The notes below the pieces were generated by a model. It did not search any database. It was given only the letters and a program-made list of their open reading frames with translations, and was not told where the DNA came from. Source: Bacteroidales bacterium (GTDB taxonomy: Bacteria; Bacteroidota; Bacteroidia; Bacteroidales; JAGOPY01). Taken from it: a DNA stretch of 64,000 bases. Shown in pieces: positions 26,779 to 34,226 of the stretch. Position numbers and translations under genes: made by a program. Every line of letters begins with the position of its first letter. Positions within the stretch are counted from its first letter, which is position 1. The stretch is taken from the NCBI GenBank assembly GCA_023229505.1, contig JALNZD010000008.1:49327-113326 (forward strand), written 5' to 3'.

Positions 26779-28509
26779 ATGACAAACAGCTTTAATCTCG
26801 CATGGATCGATTACACGGTCATGATCATCTACTTCCTTTTCGTGCTCGGCATAGGTTGGGCCCTGAAAAAGTACATGAAGGACGCAAAGTCTTTTCTGGA
26901 GGCAGGGCGTTCTATGCCTGCCTGGGTGGCAGGTCTTGCATTTATTTCCACAAACCTTGGCGCTCTCGAAGTGATGGGGATGACGGGTTCCGGGGTTAAA
27001 TACGGGATGCTCACAACGCATTTTTACTGGGTCGGAGCCATACCTGCCATGGTTTTTCTTGCCCTGTTCATGATGCCGTTCTATTACGGCTCCAAGGCCA
27101 GATCGGTGCCGGAATACCTTAAGTTAAGGTTTGACGAGAAAACCCGCGGGTTAAATGCCATCCTGTTTGCCGTGATGACGATCCTGGCTTCCGGAATTTC
27201 CATGTATGCACTTGCTATTCTTATGGAGAAAGTGCTCGGATGGAATTTCCACATGAGCCTGGTCTTATCAGCAGCCGTCGTGTTGGGGTATACCTATTTG
27301 GGCGGGCTTTCGTCAGCCATTTACAACGAAGTGCTCCAGTTCTTCATTATAGTGCTGGGATTGCTGCCGGTTGTTTTCCTGAGTATGAAGGATGTCGGCG
27401 GTTGGTCGGGATTACAGGACCAACTGGCACCGATAGTAACAGCTAAAGGGTTTGCGGCTGACACCTGGACCACTACCTGGAAGTATACCGGGACAGCCAT
27501 TGCTAACCCTATGGGGGTTGAATGGTACAGCATCTTTGCCGGCCTGGGCTTTGTGCTGTCATTTGGTTATTGGTGCACCAACTTCCTCATTGTCCAGCGT
27601 GCCATGTCGGCTCATTCCACTGTTGCAGCCCGCAACACCCCCCTGATCGGAGCTTTCCCGAAGATGTTCGTGCCATTCCTTATCATTTTGCCGGGTATTG
27701 TGGCATTGGTGCTTTTAAATACGCCGGGAAAAGGGTTCTCATTACCTTTAAATGAAGCCGGACAACCGATTTATGATTACACGATCATCATGCTGCTCAA
27801 GCAATATCTTCCCGCCGGTGTGCTGGGACTTGGGATTACTGCCTTGCTGGCCTCCTTCATGTCGGGAATGGCAGGCAACGTATCGGCCTTTAATACAGTT
27901 TGGACCTATGATATTTACCAGAGCTATATTCGCCCGTTAACCGGAAATAAAGCTGCCGATGAAAAGCATTACCTGGGTGTCGGACGTTTAGCCACCATTT
28001 TTGGCGTTATTGTCAGTATAGCCGCTGCTTACCTGGCGAGCCTCTTCGGCAACATCATGGATTTTGTGCAAACGATCTTCTCTATGATCAATGCACCGCT
28101 GTTTGCCGTTATCTTCCTGGGGATGTTCTGGAAACGCACTACCGGTCATGCCGCTTTCGCAGGACTGCTGGCCGGCTTCCTGATCGCCCTGCTTCACCAC
28201 GGGTTGACCTTTCCTGCAGGGGCGGATACTCTTGTTAAAGGGGGATGGATCGCGCATGTTCACGCCTATCCCGTTGAAATGGCGCAGAACTTCTGGACTG
28301 CAATATTCGCCTGTGCCACCAGCTCAATAGTTGCTGTTGGCTTATCACTGGTCACCGTGCAAAAGAAATCCAATACCGAGCTTAAAGGCCTTGTATATTC
28401 ACTGACCCCGAAGCTCCAGGAAGAGGTGGTCCCCTGGTACCAGCGTTCCACCACCCTGGCCATAGCAGTGCTGGCTATTGCTACGTTGCTGACAATATTG
28501 TTCTGGTAA
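26779..28509 (+). CDS. Sodium:solute symporter (SSS/SLC5), probably sugar-specific
   Basis: A 576-residue inner-membrane symporter with about 14 hydrophobic segments. The N-terminal WIDYTVMIIYFLFVLGIGW, LEAGRSMPAWVAGLAFISTN with the sodium-site region, and GLGITALLASFMSGMAGNVSAFNT (TM8 Na2 site) are typical of SGLT-like members. Position beside a periplasmic mutarotase points to a hexose or related sugar. ATG 26779 has a promoter 72 bp upstream. A 70-residue membrane protein follows and is probably co-transcribed. Confidence 0.92.
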   Translation: MTNSFNLAWIDYTVMIIYFLFVLGIGWALKKYMKDAKSFLEAGRSMPAWVAGLAFISTNLGALEVMGMTGSGVKYGMLTTHFYWVGAIPAMVFLALFMMPFYYGSKARSVPEYLKLRFDEKTRGLNAILFAVMTILASGISMYALAILMEKVLGWNFHMSLVLSAAVVLGYTYLGGLSSAIYNEVLQFFIIVLGLLPVVFLSMKDVGGWSGLQDQLAPIVTAKGFAADTWTTTWKYTGTAIANPMGVEWYSIFAGLGFVLSFGYWCTNFLIVQRAMSAHSTVAARNTPLIGAFPKMFVPFLIILPGIVALVLLNTPGKGFSLPLNEAGQPIYDYTIIMLLKQYLPAGVLGLGITALLASFMSGMAGNVSAFNTVWTYDIYQSYIRPLTGNKAADEKHYLGVGRLATIFGVIVSIAAAYLASLFGNIMDFVQTIFSMINAPLFAVIFLGMFWKRTTGHAAFAGLLAGFLIALLHHGLTFPAGADTLVKGGWIAHVHAYPVEMAQNFWTAIFACATSSIVAVGLSLVTVQKKSNTELKGLVYSLTPKLQEEVVPWYQRSTTLAIAVLAIATLLTILFW

Positions 28510-28519
28510 TGATAGAAAA

Positions 28520-28582
28520 AGATCTAAGATTTACAGTTTTAGATCTAAGATCTTAAATCGTAATTTGTAAATTGTAAATTAA
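28520..28582. repeat. Short direct repeats in the symporter/small-protein spacer
   Basis: The decamer gatctaagat occurs twice, and gtaaatt/gtaaattgtaaatt runs follow. This is low-complexity intergenic sequence; nothing else is seen in the 79-bp gap. Confidence 0.5.
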
Positions 28583-28588
28583 GTAAAA

Positions 28589-28801
28589 ATGGGTATAGAT
28601 ATAAAACTTCCGATTGGCCTGATGTTCTCCATCCTGGGATTGTTATTATCCATATATGGGTTGATAACTGCCGGTAATCAGGCTATGTACGAAAAATCCC
28701 TGCATGTCAATATAAACCTCTGGATCGGATTGACCATGCTTGTATTTGGAGGGATCATGCTGCTGTTAGCCTATAAAGGGAGGAAAAAGGAAGAGCATTG
28801 A
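28589..28801 (+). CDS. Small two-helix membrane protein
   Basis: A 70-residue protein with two transmembrane helices (about 9-27 and 43-63) joined by a short polar loop, ending in a basic tail KGRKKEEH. It lies 79 bp after the symporter on the same strand. Small proteins of this type accompany some SSS symporters in this phylum, so an accessory-subunit role is plausible but unproven. Confidence 0.65.
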   Translation: MGIDIKLPIGLMFSILGLLLSIYGLITAGNQAMYEKSLHVNINLWIGLTMLVFGGIMLLLAYKGRKKEEH

Positions 28802-28832
28802 TTGGACGATTGGACGATTGGACGATTGGACG
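28801..28832. repeat. 8-bp tandem repeat, 4 perfect units (attggacg)
   Basis: Four perfect copies of attggacg begin at the last base of the small-protein stop codon. The array is 30 bp from the left target duplication of the IS element and has no coding role. Confidence 0.85.
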
Positions 28833-28903
28833 ATGTTGCGTCGTCCGGATTTAGCTGGAAAATAAATTAATAGGTATAGGCGCTTAGGCATCCCGCTTTT
28901 TGA

Positions 28904-28911
28904 TACCTTTG
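28904..28911 (+). promoter_or_regulatory. -7 box for the IS transposase
   Basis: TACCTTTG matches TAnnTTTG and ends 4 bp before the transposase ATG, predicting a leaderless or very short leader transcript. No clear TTTG lies at the expected upstream distance, so the promoter may be weak or hybrid with flanking DNA. Confidence 0.4.
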
Positions 28912-28915
28912 AGCC

Positions 28916-29821
28916 ATGGAAACAAGAGAAATTTTCAGCGGTGTGAACTCAATCAAATTTAATCAACGGTTTAAAACAGATGAAGATTGTTACTCTTACA
29001 TAGCAGCAATCAAATGGGAAAAGGGTTATAGTTGCAGGAAGTGTGGTCACCTAAAATATATTCCTGGGAAGAAACCATTTTCAAGACGCTGTTCAAAATG
29101 TAAATATGATGAAAGCCCCACAGCAGGAACAATGTTTGATAAAACCAAGTTTTCATTATTAATCGCGTTCCACATTGTTTTTAAAATTGTGACAAAGAAA
29201 AAAGGGATGTCGTCATTAGAATTAAGTCATGAATTTGAGTTAAGGCAAAAGACTTGCTGGGAGTTTAAATGGAAGATACAGCAAGCGATGCAAAGTAGTT
29301 TAATGTATCCACTTCAAGGTGAAGTTCATGTAGATGAATTATGGATCGGGGGGCCTGAGCAAATAAAAAGAGGTCGGAGTATAGGATCCAAAAAACTCGT
29401 TGTTTTAGCTTTAGAAAAATTATCTGATGGGGTTGGACGTGCCTATGCACAAGTAATAGAACATGCATCAGCAAAAGAATTCAGAGGATTTTTCGATAAC
29501 CATATTTCAAAGAGCGCAAAAATACTAACCGATGAATGGAAAGGATACAGTCCATTAAAAAAGGAGTATCCAGGTCTTGAACAACGGAAATCAGAAGATG
29601 GTAATTCTTTTATTGACCTGCATGTTCATATCATGAATTTAAAAGGTTGGTTGAGAGGAATACACCATCATTGCAGTAAAGAAAGATTACAAGGTTATCT
29701 GGATGAATACCATTATAGATACAACAGAAGAAATAATATGGACACAATCTTCGATTTGCTCCTTAAAAAGATGGTTATAAATGAACCGATTCGTTTGTCT
29801 ATGAGTATTTCGGAGGGATAA
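28916..29821 (+). CDS. IS1595-family (ISXO2-like) DDE transposase
   Basis: A 301-residue transposase. The N-terminal zinc ribbon uses Cys pairs in CRKCGHLKY and CSKCKYD. The ISXO2-like catalytic core follows: the first acidic residue is in EVHVDELWIGG, the second in KILTDEWKGYSPL, and the C-terminal region is HHHCSKERLQGYLDEYHYRYNRR. The length is normal and the frame intact. The TAA stop ends one base before the right inverted repeat. Confidence 0.95.
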   Translation: METREIFSGVNSIKFNQRFKTDEDCYSYIAAIKWEKGYSCRKCGHLKYIPGKKPFSRRCSKCKYDESPTAGTMFDKTKFSLLIAFHIVFKIVTKKKGMSSLELSHEFELRQKTCWEFKWKIQQAMQSSLMYPLQGEVHVDELWIGGPEQIKRGRSIGSKKLVVLALEKLSDGVGRAYAQVIEHASAKEFRGFFDNHISKSAKILTDEWKGYSPLKKEYPGLEQRKSEDGNSFIDLHVHIMNLKGWLRGIHHHCSKERLQGYLDEYHYRYNRRNNMDTIFDLLLKKMVINEPIRLSMSISEG

Positions 29822-29857
29822 CTAAGCGCCTATACCTATAAATTAAATTTGGAAGGT

Positions 29858-31318
29858 TCAGTCGTTTGAACAGGATCTTGTGATTTCTCCATCTTGGATC
29901 TTCTGTAGAATGATTTTTCGCATTTCCGATTTTACTTCTTCTTTGACCGGGATATGTCCGGCTTTCACTTTGCATAAATAAACCCTTGATTCATAAGGTA
30001 AAGGAGAAATTGTTTCGCAAAATTCGTCTTGATTGCTTTTCAAGCAAAGTTCCACTTGTTTTTTATCAGGGGGGATGGTAAGAAAATAATAGCTGTTTCG
30101 CATAAGTTTGCACATGTATTCGCCATCCACATAAACTTCCATAGTTGCATCAGCTTTCAGGTATCTTGAAAGATACAAAAGCATCCTGGAATTCATCTCT
30201 TTGTAAACTAAAAAATTAATTGGAAGTACCAGCCCGCTATTCAAATCAAGCTGACATTCAATGGTATGTGCTTTTTCCATTGTTGCGGATGGTATTATCA
30301 TAACTCCAAAAGCTGCGCCTATGATACCACCGAAAATCCCTGCTGCGATTACGGGTGAAAGGTCTTCAAAACTGGGACCTTCCTTTAGTGCCTTTGCCCT
30401 GAAGTATCCATTATGCTGATAAAGCGGGTAATAATGATCATTTAATCGTATATAGAACAGCTTGCCATCCGAAATACCCCAGATATTTTCGATCTTGTTG
30501 TCATCCTGGGTCCACCGGGCATCAGCCATTGCAGGTAAATCACCTTTCCCGGGAATGTATTCCATGTTGAATGACTTTGTCGTATCGACCTGATAATCAA
30601 GAAAATCAGAAAATGTATTAAAAATCCCCCTGATTGTATCCTGAACTTGCTCAATATTAAATCTTTGTAGCCCAAGGCTATTGGTCGCAAGTTGGTTTTC
30701 ATCAATTGGCCTGTTTTCAAGATTTCCTTTTTTATAATGCTCAATAAAATCATTAAAGCAATACGCAATAGCCTCGGCAATATTATGCACGGATGAACCT
30801 GAATTACTCAACCCGGCATTATCAGTTGAAGCGAAGCCCTGGAAGATTTCATAATATTTTCCATCACAGCATGTAATAAATGAAATATTGATTTCCACAA
30901 TGTTAAAAGCCGCATCAGATAGTTTATATTCCGAAAGAAGAAATTTATTTATGCGGATAATAATTGGGATGCTATTGTCTTCTTTCGCCAGACTGCGTGA
31001 ACAGAGATCCTGCAATTCTTCGCAAAACGGTCTTTCAAAATATGCAGCAGTTTGCCTGGAATCCAATCCCCTGAGAACAAATCCGATGCACTCATTCTGG
31101 TTCCTGGCATCAAGCACTGAATCGACAAAGAAATTATTGCTGTAAAGGTGAAGGCGTTGTTTATCCAGACTAAGGTATGTTACCTGGGAATTTACATTCG
31201 GAATACTTGATATCAAGATCAGGATTGTTACAAGCCGGATCAATAAAGGATTTGAACCTTTTTCCTCCTGTATTTCAATGGCGAAGAGTTCTATGTTGCT
31301 TTCAGTTATTTTGGTCAT
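29858..31318 (-). CDS. Exported protein of unknown function with glycine-rich membrane segment
   Basis: A 486-residue protein I do not recognise. A hydrophobic stretch near residues 24-44 (LLIRLVTILILISSIPNVNSQ) looks like a signal peptide, although the preceding n-region is long. A glycine-rich hydrophobic segment, VIAAGIFGGIIGAAFGVMIIP, lies near residue 325, and nine or more cysteines are scattered. The C-terminal region (YVDGEYMCKLMRNSYYFLTIPPDKKQVELCL) resembles the beta-sandwich of DUF2846-type lipoproteins, which is only an impression. ATG 31318 overlaps the stop of a decayed transposase; the in-frame TTG at 31345 is less likely. It is AT-richer than the housekeeping genes and sits just beyond the right end of the IS element. 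Confidence 0.6.
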   Translation of the reverse strand: MTKITESNIELFAIEIQEEKGSNPLLIRLVTILILISSIPNVNSQVTYLSLDKQRLHLYSNNFFVDSVLDARNQNECIGFVLRGLDSRQTAAYFERPFCEELQDLCSRSLAKEDNSIPIIIRINKFLLSEYKLSDAAFNIVEINISFITCCDGKYYEIFQGFASTDNAGLSNSGSSVHNIAEAIAYCFNDFIEHYKKGNLENRPIDENQLATNSLGLQRFNIEQVQDTIRGIFNTFSDFLDYQVDTTKSFNMEYIPGKGDLPAMADARWTQDDNKIENIWGISDGKLFYIRLNDHYYPLYQHNGYFRAKALKEGPSFEDLSPVIAAGIFGGIIGAAFGVMIIPSATMEKAHTIECQLDLNSGLVLPINFLVYKEMNSRMLLYLSRYLKADATMEVYVDGEYMCKLMRNSYYFLTIPPDKKQVELCLKSNQDEFCETISPLPYESRVYLCKVKAGHIPVKEEVKSEMRKIILQKIQDGEITRSCSND

Positions 31319-31527
31319 ACTGAATAGAATATATCCTTCTGCCAATTTACGGGATTATTCGCAATATATTCTGAAATTGACAGGAAAGATTTGTTATCCC
31401 GGATTATATGATCATAATAATTGCGCTGCCAGACCGGTTCACCTGGCGATTTCCGTAAAATATTGATTTGTTTGGTAACGGATAATTTATATCCGGCAAT
31501 GCGCCGATGGATTTTGGTTTGGGACCG

Positions 31528-31635
31528 GTAGGGGCGACCGGTGTTGTTTGGGTTTCCGGTGCCGTAGGGGCGACCGGTGTTGTTTGGGTTTCCGGTGCCG
31601 TAGGGGCGACCGGTGTTGTTTGGGTTTCCGGTGCC
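31528..31635. repeat. Three perfect 36-bp tandem repeats inside the RAYT remnant
   Basis: Units are 31528-31563, 31564-31599 and 31600-31635, identical to each other. A fourth partial copy (14 bp) runs into the adjacent palindrome. Each unit begins GTAGGGGCGACCGG and encodes on the minus strand the 12-residue repeat TPVAPTAPETQT. There are no spacers between units. Confidence 0.95.
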
Positions 31636-31663
31636 GTAGGGGCGACCGGCCGGTCGCCCCTAC
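31636..31663. repeat. Perfect 28-bp REP-like palindrome
   Basis: GTAGGGGCGACCGG (31636-31649) is followed immediately by its exact reverse complement (31650-31663), giving a 14-bp stem with no loop. The same 14-mer heads each 36-bp repeat. It lies inside a RAYT gene, the enzyme family that mobilises REP palindromes, so it is probably the element's own recognition sequence. Confidence 0.9.
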
Positions 31664-32000
31664 AGACATGACCAAACAATAATTCCCGGTTTTTAACGCA
31701 GATGGTGATGAAATAGGCTCCCTGGCGGGAATAATCATACCCCCGGAGCCTGATGGATTGCCGGTGATGGAGTTCCTGGTTAAATTTTATTATCTTCATG
31801 CCATGGGTGCCTTCTTCATTACTCCATAGATTATTCTCCTGACTTGCTTAACATGCCCCTTGATAAGAATATATTTCCATTCAGGTTGTACTCGTTCTAA
31901 ATCCTATCGCCTTGATTATTTTCAAGCGTTCCACTTTGGAACCTTAAATATAGCGAATAACTTTATGTTGGAAGATTAAAAAAGGGGATAAATTCAATTA

Positions 32001-33494
32001 TTATTCCGGCTTAATAAACTCATACGCACCAATATCCGGAAGGTCCTCAGGACGGTTGGTCTCTATAATATCACGGTGCAGGTCGAAAAATGACTGCCTG
32101 ATAACCTCGGGATTTCCTTTGTCAATAAGAGGGGAGAGGGTATCAAGCTGGTAATTGTTCTCCAGGTAGTTGAAAAACAGGGGATCTTCATTTACCAGGC
32201 AACCGGGATAATGTCCCGGATCGGAAACATCCAGCGTAGTTCTGAGAAGGCAATGGTCAAACTGGTATTGGAAAGGAGCACCGGTATCACCTAACAGCAA
32301 TAATTCGTCATCATTTCTCCCATAAAAAATATTATTGCCAAAATATCCCTGGAATTCAAACCATAGGTAGGGAATATCATTCGTGTCGGTAGCATAATTA
32401 TTCAGGACAATGGATGGGGTTACCCTTACTGAAGCAGACCAGTAATTAGCGAAAGTACACTGGCGGATATCGTAAATCCCACCCCAGGTAAAAGCGGCCA
32501 GGTATTGACTGCAATTCACCACGACATTATTGTAAGCGGTAAGGTTATAAAACCGTGTCAGGATGCCGTAGCCTGTCATGTTCTCGATGCGTGTGTTTGA
32601 AAGGATAAGCTGGTTGCCCATCTGCTCCTGTATAGTTTCAAGCTGCAGGCCAATAAAGCCGTTACGGATAATGGCATATTCAATCTCGTTATTCACGCTG
32701 CCTTCATTGATCCAGATACGGTCCCACTGCCCGGGCATATCCTGGTAGAAACTCTCCAGCCGGTCGCCCTGGAAAATGATCGGTGCATCAACACTGCCTT
32801 TGGCTTTTATGTTGCCCCCTTTGTAAATCCATAATCCCGAATTATTATGAAAATATACCCTGGTTCCCCGTTCAATTTCGAGCGATCCGGTGGAATCCAC
32901 TACGGCAAAACCGTAAATCACGTATGGCTTGTCGGCTGTCCAGCGGGCTGTTTCATTCTCATGGGCTATGATCTTGAATTTAGGGTATCCGGGGATATAG
33001 GTATCTGCAAGAATGTAGTTTGCGTTCTGCCCCCATGCAACCAGGTTGACATCCTGGATATTGCCATTAGTTTCGAACACGATGGAATCGCTTATCACAA
33101 AAGGATTTCTTTCATCAGTTGGGTCAATGGTCACCCGGCAAAATATGTAAAGACTGTCTTCTCCGTCAATATCAATGTCTTTAACTTCATTAGCTGCCTG
33201 TCCGTCGACATTCATCCGGTAGAAGGAGGAAGTTCCGCCGGCCAGGCGGATCGAAGTGATACTGATCCGCTGTTTTCCTTTATTATGAACAGTAAAGGAT
33301 TGAATAGTGGAGCCGAGGCTGGTGAAAACCGTATCAAAAAAAACAGTGTCCTGTGAAAAATTCAGCTTGACGCCCGGGTCATTGTCAACAGGGTCTTTTT
33401 GGCAGGAAAATAACAGCAGCAAAATGATAAGGCTTATCCCCCCGGAAAACACATTATAAGAAAGGTAGCTCTTTTCCTTAATCATCAGGCCCAT
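32001..33494 (-). CDS. Lipoprotein with right-handed parallel beta-helix
   Basis: A 497-residue surface lipoprotein. The signal is ISLIILLLLFSC with lipobox LFSC. Residues 45-160 form an Ig-like or choice-of-anchor domain (VFFDTVFTSLGSTIQSFTVH), and 180-470 show beta-helix repeats with pairs such as NEIEYAIIRNGFIGLQL, ILSNTRIENMTGYGI and AYNNVVVNCSQYL, as in pectate-lyase-like folds. The end, LPDIGAYEF, is a phrase common to such Bacteroidota proteins. Substrate binding to a polysaccharide is inferred; no catalytic residues can be assigned. A TAAATTTG -7-like box is at 33503-33510. Confidence 0.8.
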   Translation of the reverse strand: MGLMIKEKSYLSYNVFSGGISLIILLLLFSCQKDPVDNDPGVKLNFSQDTVFFDTVFTSLGSTIQSFTVHNKGKQRISITSIRLAGGTSSFYRMNVDGQAANEVKDIDIDGEDSLYIFCRVTIDPTDERNPFVISDSIVFETNGNIQDVNLVAWGQNANYILADTYIPGYPKFKIIAHENETARWTADKPYVIYGFAVVDSTGSLEIERGTRVYFHNNSGLWIYKGGNIKAKGSVDAPIIFQGDRLESFYQDMPGQWDRIWINEGSVNNEIEYAIIRNGFIGLQLETIQEQMGNQLILSNTRIENMTGYGILTRFYNLTAYNNVVVNCSQYLAAFTWGGIYDIRQCTFANYWSASVRVTPSIVLNNYATDTNDIPYLWFEFQGYFGNNIFYGRNDDELLLLGDTGAPFQYQFDHCLLRTTLDVSDPGHYPGCLVNEDPLFFNYLENNYQLDTLSPLIDKGNPEVIRQSFFDLHRDIIETNRPEDLPDIGAYEFIKPE

Positions 33495-33620
33495 TTTGCC
33501 GGCAAATTTAACTAATCTCCCAGTAATTACGTTTCCGGGCTGAATTTATTGCTTCGATCCATTTTTTCCGCGATGGATAATAATTGGCTAAATTTGCGGT
33601 TTATTACAAAAACTAAACCT

Positions 33621-34202
33621 ATGGGGATGTTTTGCAGGTTTATACTAGCCGCATTCAGTCTGATCATTTTATCGTCCTTAAACCTGACGGCGCAGGATAC
33701 CATAAAGGCTCCTCCTAAACAGAAGAACCATAGTATCCTGGACCGTATCGATTTTGGCGGTTACCTGGGCGCCCAGTTTGGAACTATTACTGTCATCGAC
33801 GTTTCGCCATTGGCCAGCTACCGGATTACAGAATCTTTTCATGCTGGTGTGGGATTTACCTACCTGTATTTTAAAGATAGCAGATACTCCCCGGATTACA
33901 GCGCCAGTTCCTATGGTGGCAGCATATTTGCCCGTTATTTTATCTGGCGCGATTTGTTTGCACATCTTGAATATGCACCGCTTTATGTGACTTACTATGA
34001 TTATTATGATAATGGCTCGGGAGGTTATTACCGGGTGAAAAGTGCCACATGGGTGCACGATTTTATGGTTGGCGGCGGATACAGGCAGTGGATTGGTGAG
34101 AGAGCCTTTATGAGTCTTATGGTACTGTTTAATGTTAATGAAAGCTTTTACTCACCCTACAGAAATCCGATAATCCGGATTGGATTCGGAGTCGGACTAT
34201 AG
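33621..34202 (+). CDS. Outer-membrane beta-barrel protein, small
   Basis: A 193-residue protein starting at ATG 33621. The signal peptide CRFILAAFSLIILSSLNLTAQD ends at TAQ. The mature part has alternating amphipathic strands rich in Tyr and Gly (GGYLGAQFGTITVIDVSP, SFHAGVGFTYLYF, SYGGSIFARYFIW) and a final aromatic-containing strand IRIGFGVGL, fitting an 8-stranded porin-like barrel. The upstream frame to 33549 lacks signal character and was dropped. A TAAATTTG box lies at 33589-33596, 25 bp before the start. Function unknown. Confidence 0.72.
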   Translation: MGMFCRFILAAFSLIILSSLNLTAQDTIKAPPKQKNHSILDRIDFGGYLGAQFGTITVIDVSPLASYRITESFHAGVGFTYLYFKDSRYSPDYSASSYGGSIFARYFIWRDLFAHLEYAPLYVTYYDYYDNGSGGYYRVKSATWVHDFMVGGGYRQWIGERAFMSLMVLFNVNESFYSPYRNPIIRIGFGVGL

Positions 34203-34226
34203 GAATTTAGCATTTAAAATTTAAAA

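Larger units (their letters stand above)
28871..29838 (+). mobile_element. Complete IS1595-family insertion sequence, 968 bp
   Basis: Perfect 17-bp terminal inverted repeats, TAGGTATAGGCGCTTAG, lie at 28871-28887 and, inverted, at 29822-29838. Both ends are flanked by the direct repeat TAAATTAA (28863-28870 and 29839-29846), an 8-bp target duplication of the size made by IS1595 elements. One intact transposase gene fills the interior. Perfect ends, matching duplications and an uninterrupted ORF point to a recent insertion. Confidence 0.95.
31315..31799 (-). pseudogene. Decayed REP-associated tyrosine transposase (RAYT, Y1 family)
   Basis: The N-terminal 45 codons from ATG 31799 (RQSIRLRGYDYSRQGAYFIT) are a typical RAYT start. 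The middle, which should hold the HUH motif, is missing. A Pro/Thr/Ala-rich stretch encoded by three 36-bp repeats follows directly, then SIGAL. After a frameshift near 31505, the C-terminus continues in another frame (GYKLSVTKQINILRKSPGEP, then PVWQRNYYDHIIRDNKSF and SEYIANNPVNWQKD) to a TGA at 31315-31317. The gene therefore has an internal deletion plus a frameshift and cannot encode an active nuclease. Its stop overlaps the ATG of the next gene. Confidence 0.85.

Noticed and set aside
31528..31663. The 36-bp repeats as a CRISPR array
   Set aside because: Units abut with no spacers, and they sit inside a decayed RAYT with REP palindrome; no cas genes are present.
31404..31799. A 131-residue Pro/Thr repeat protein
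   Set aside because: The N-terminus is RAYT and the C-terminal RAYT sequence continues in another frame, so this is a pseudogene rather than a new protein.
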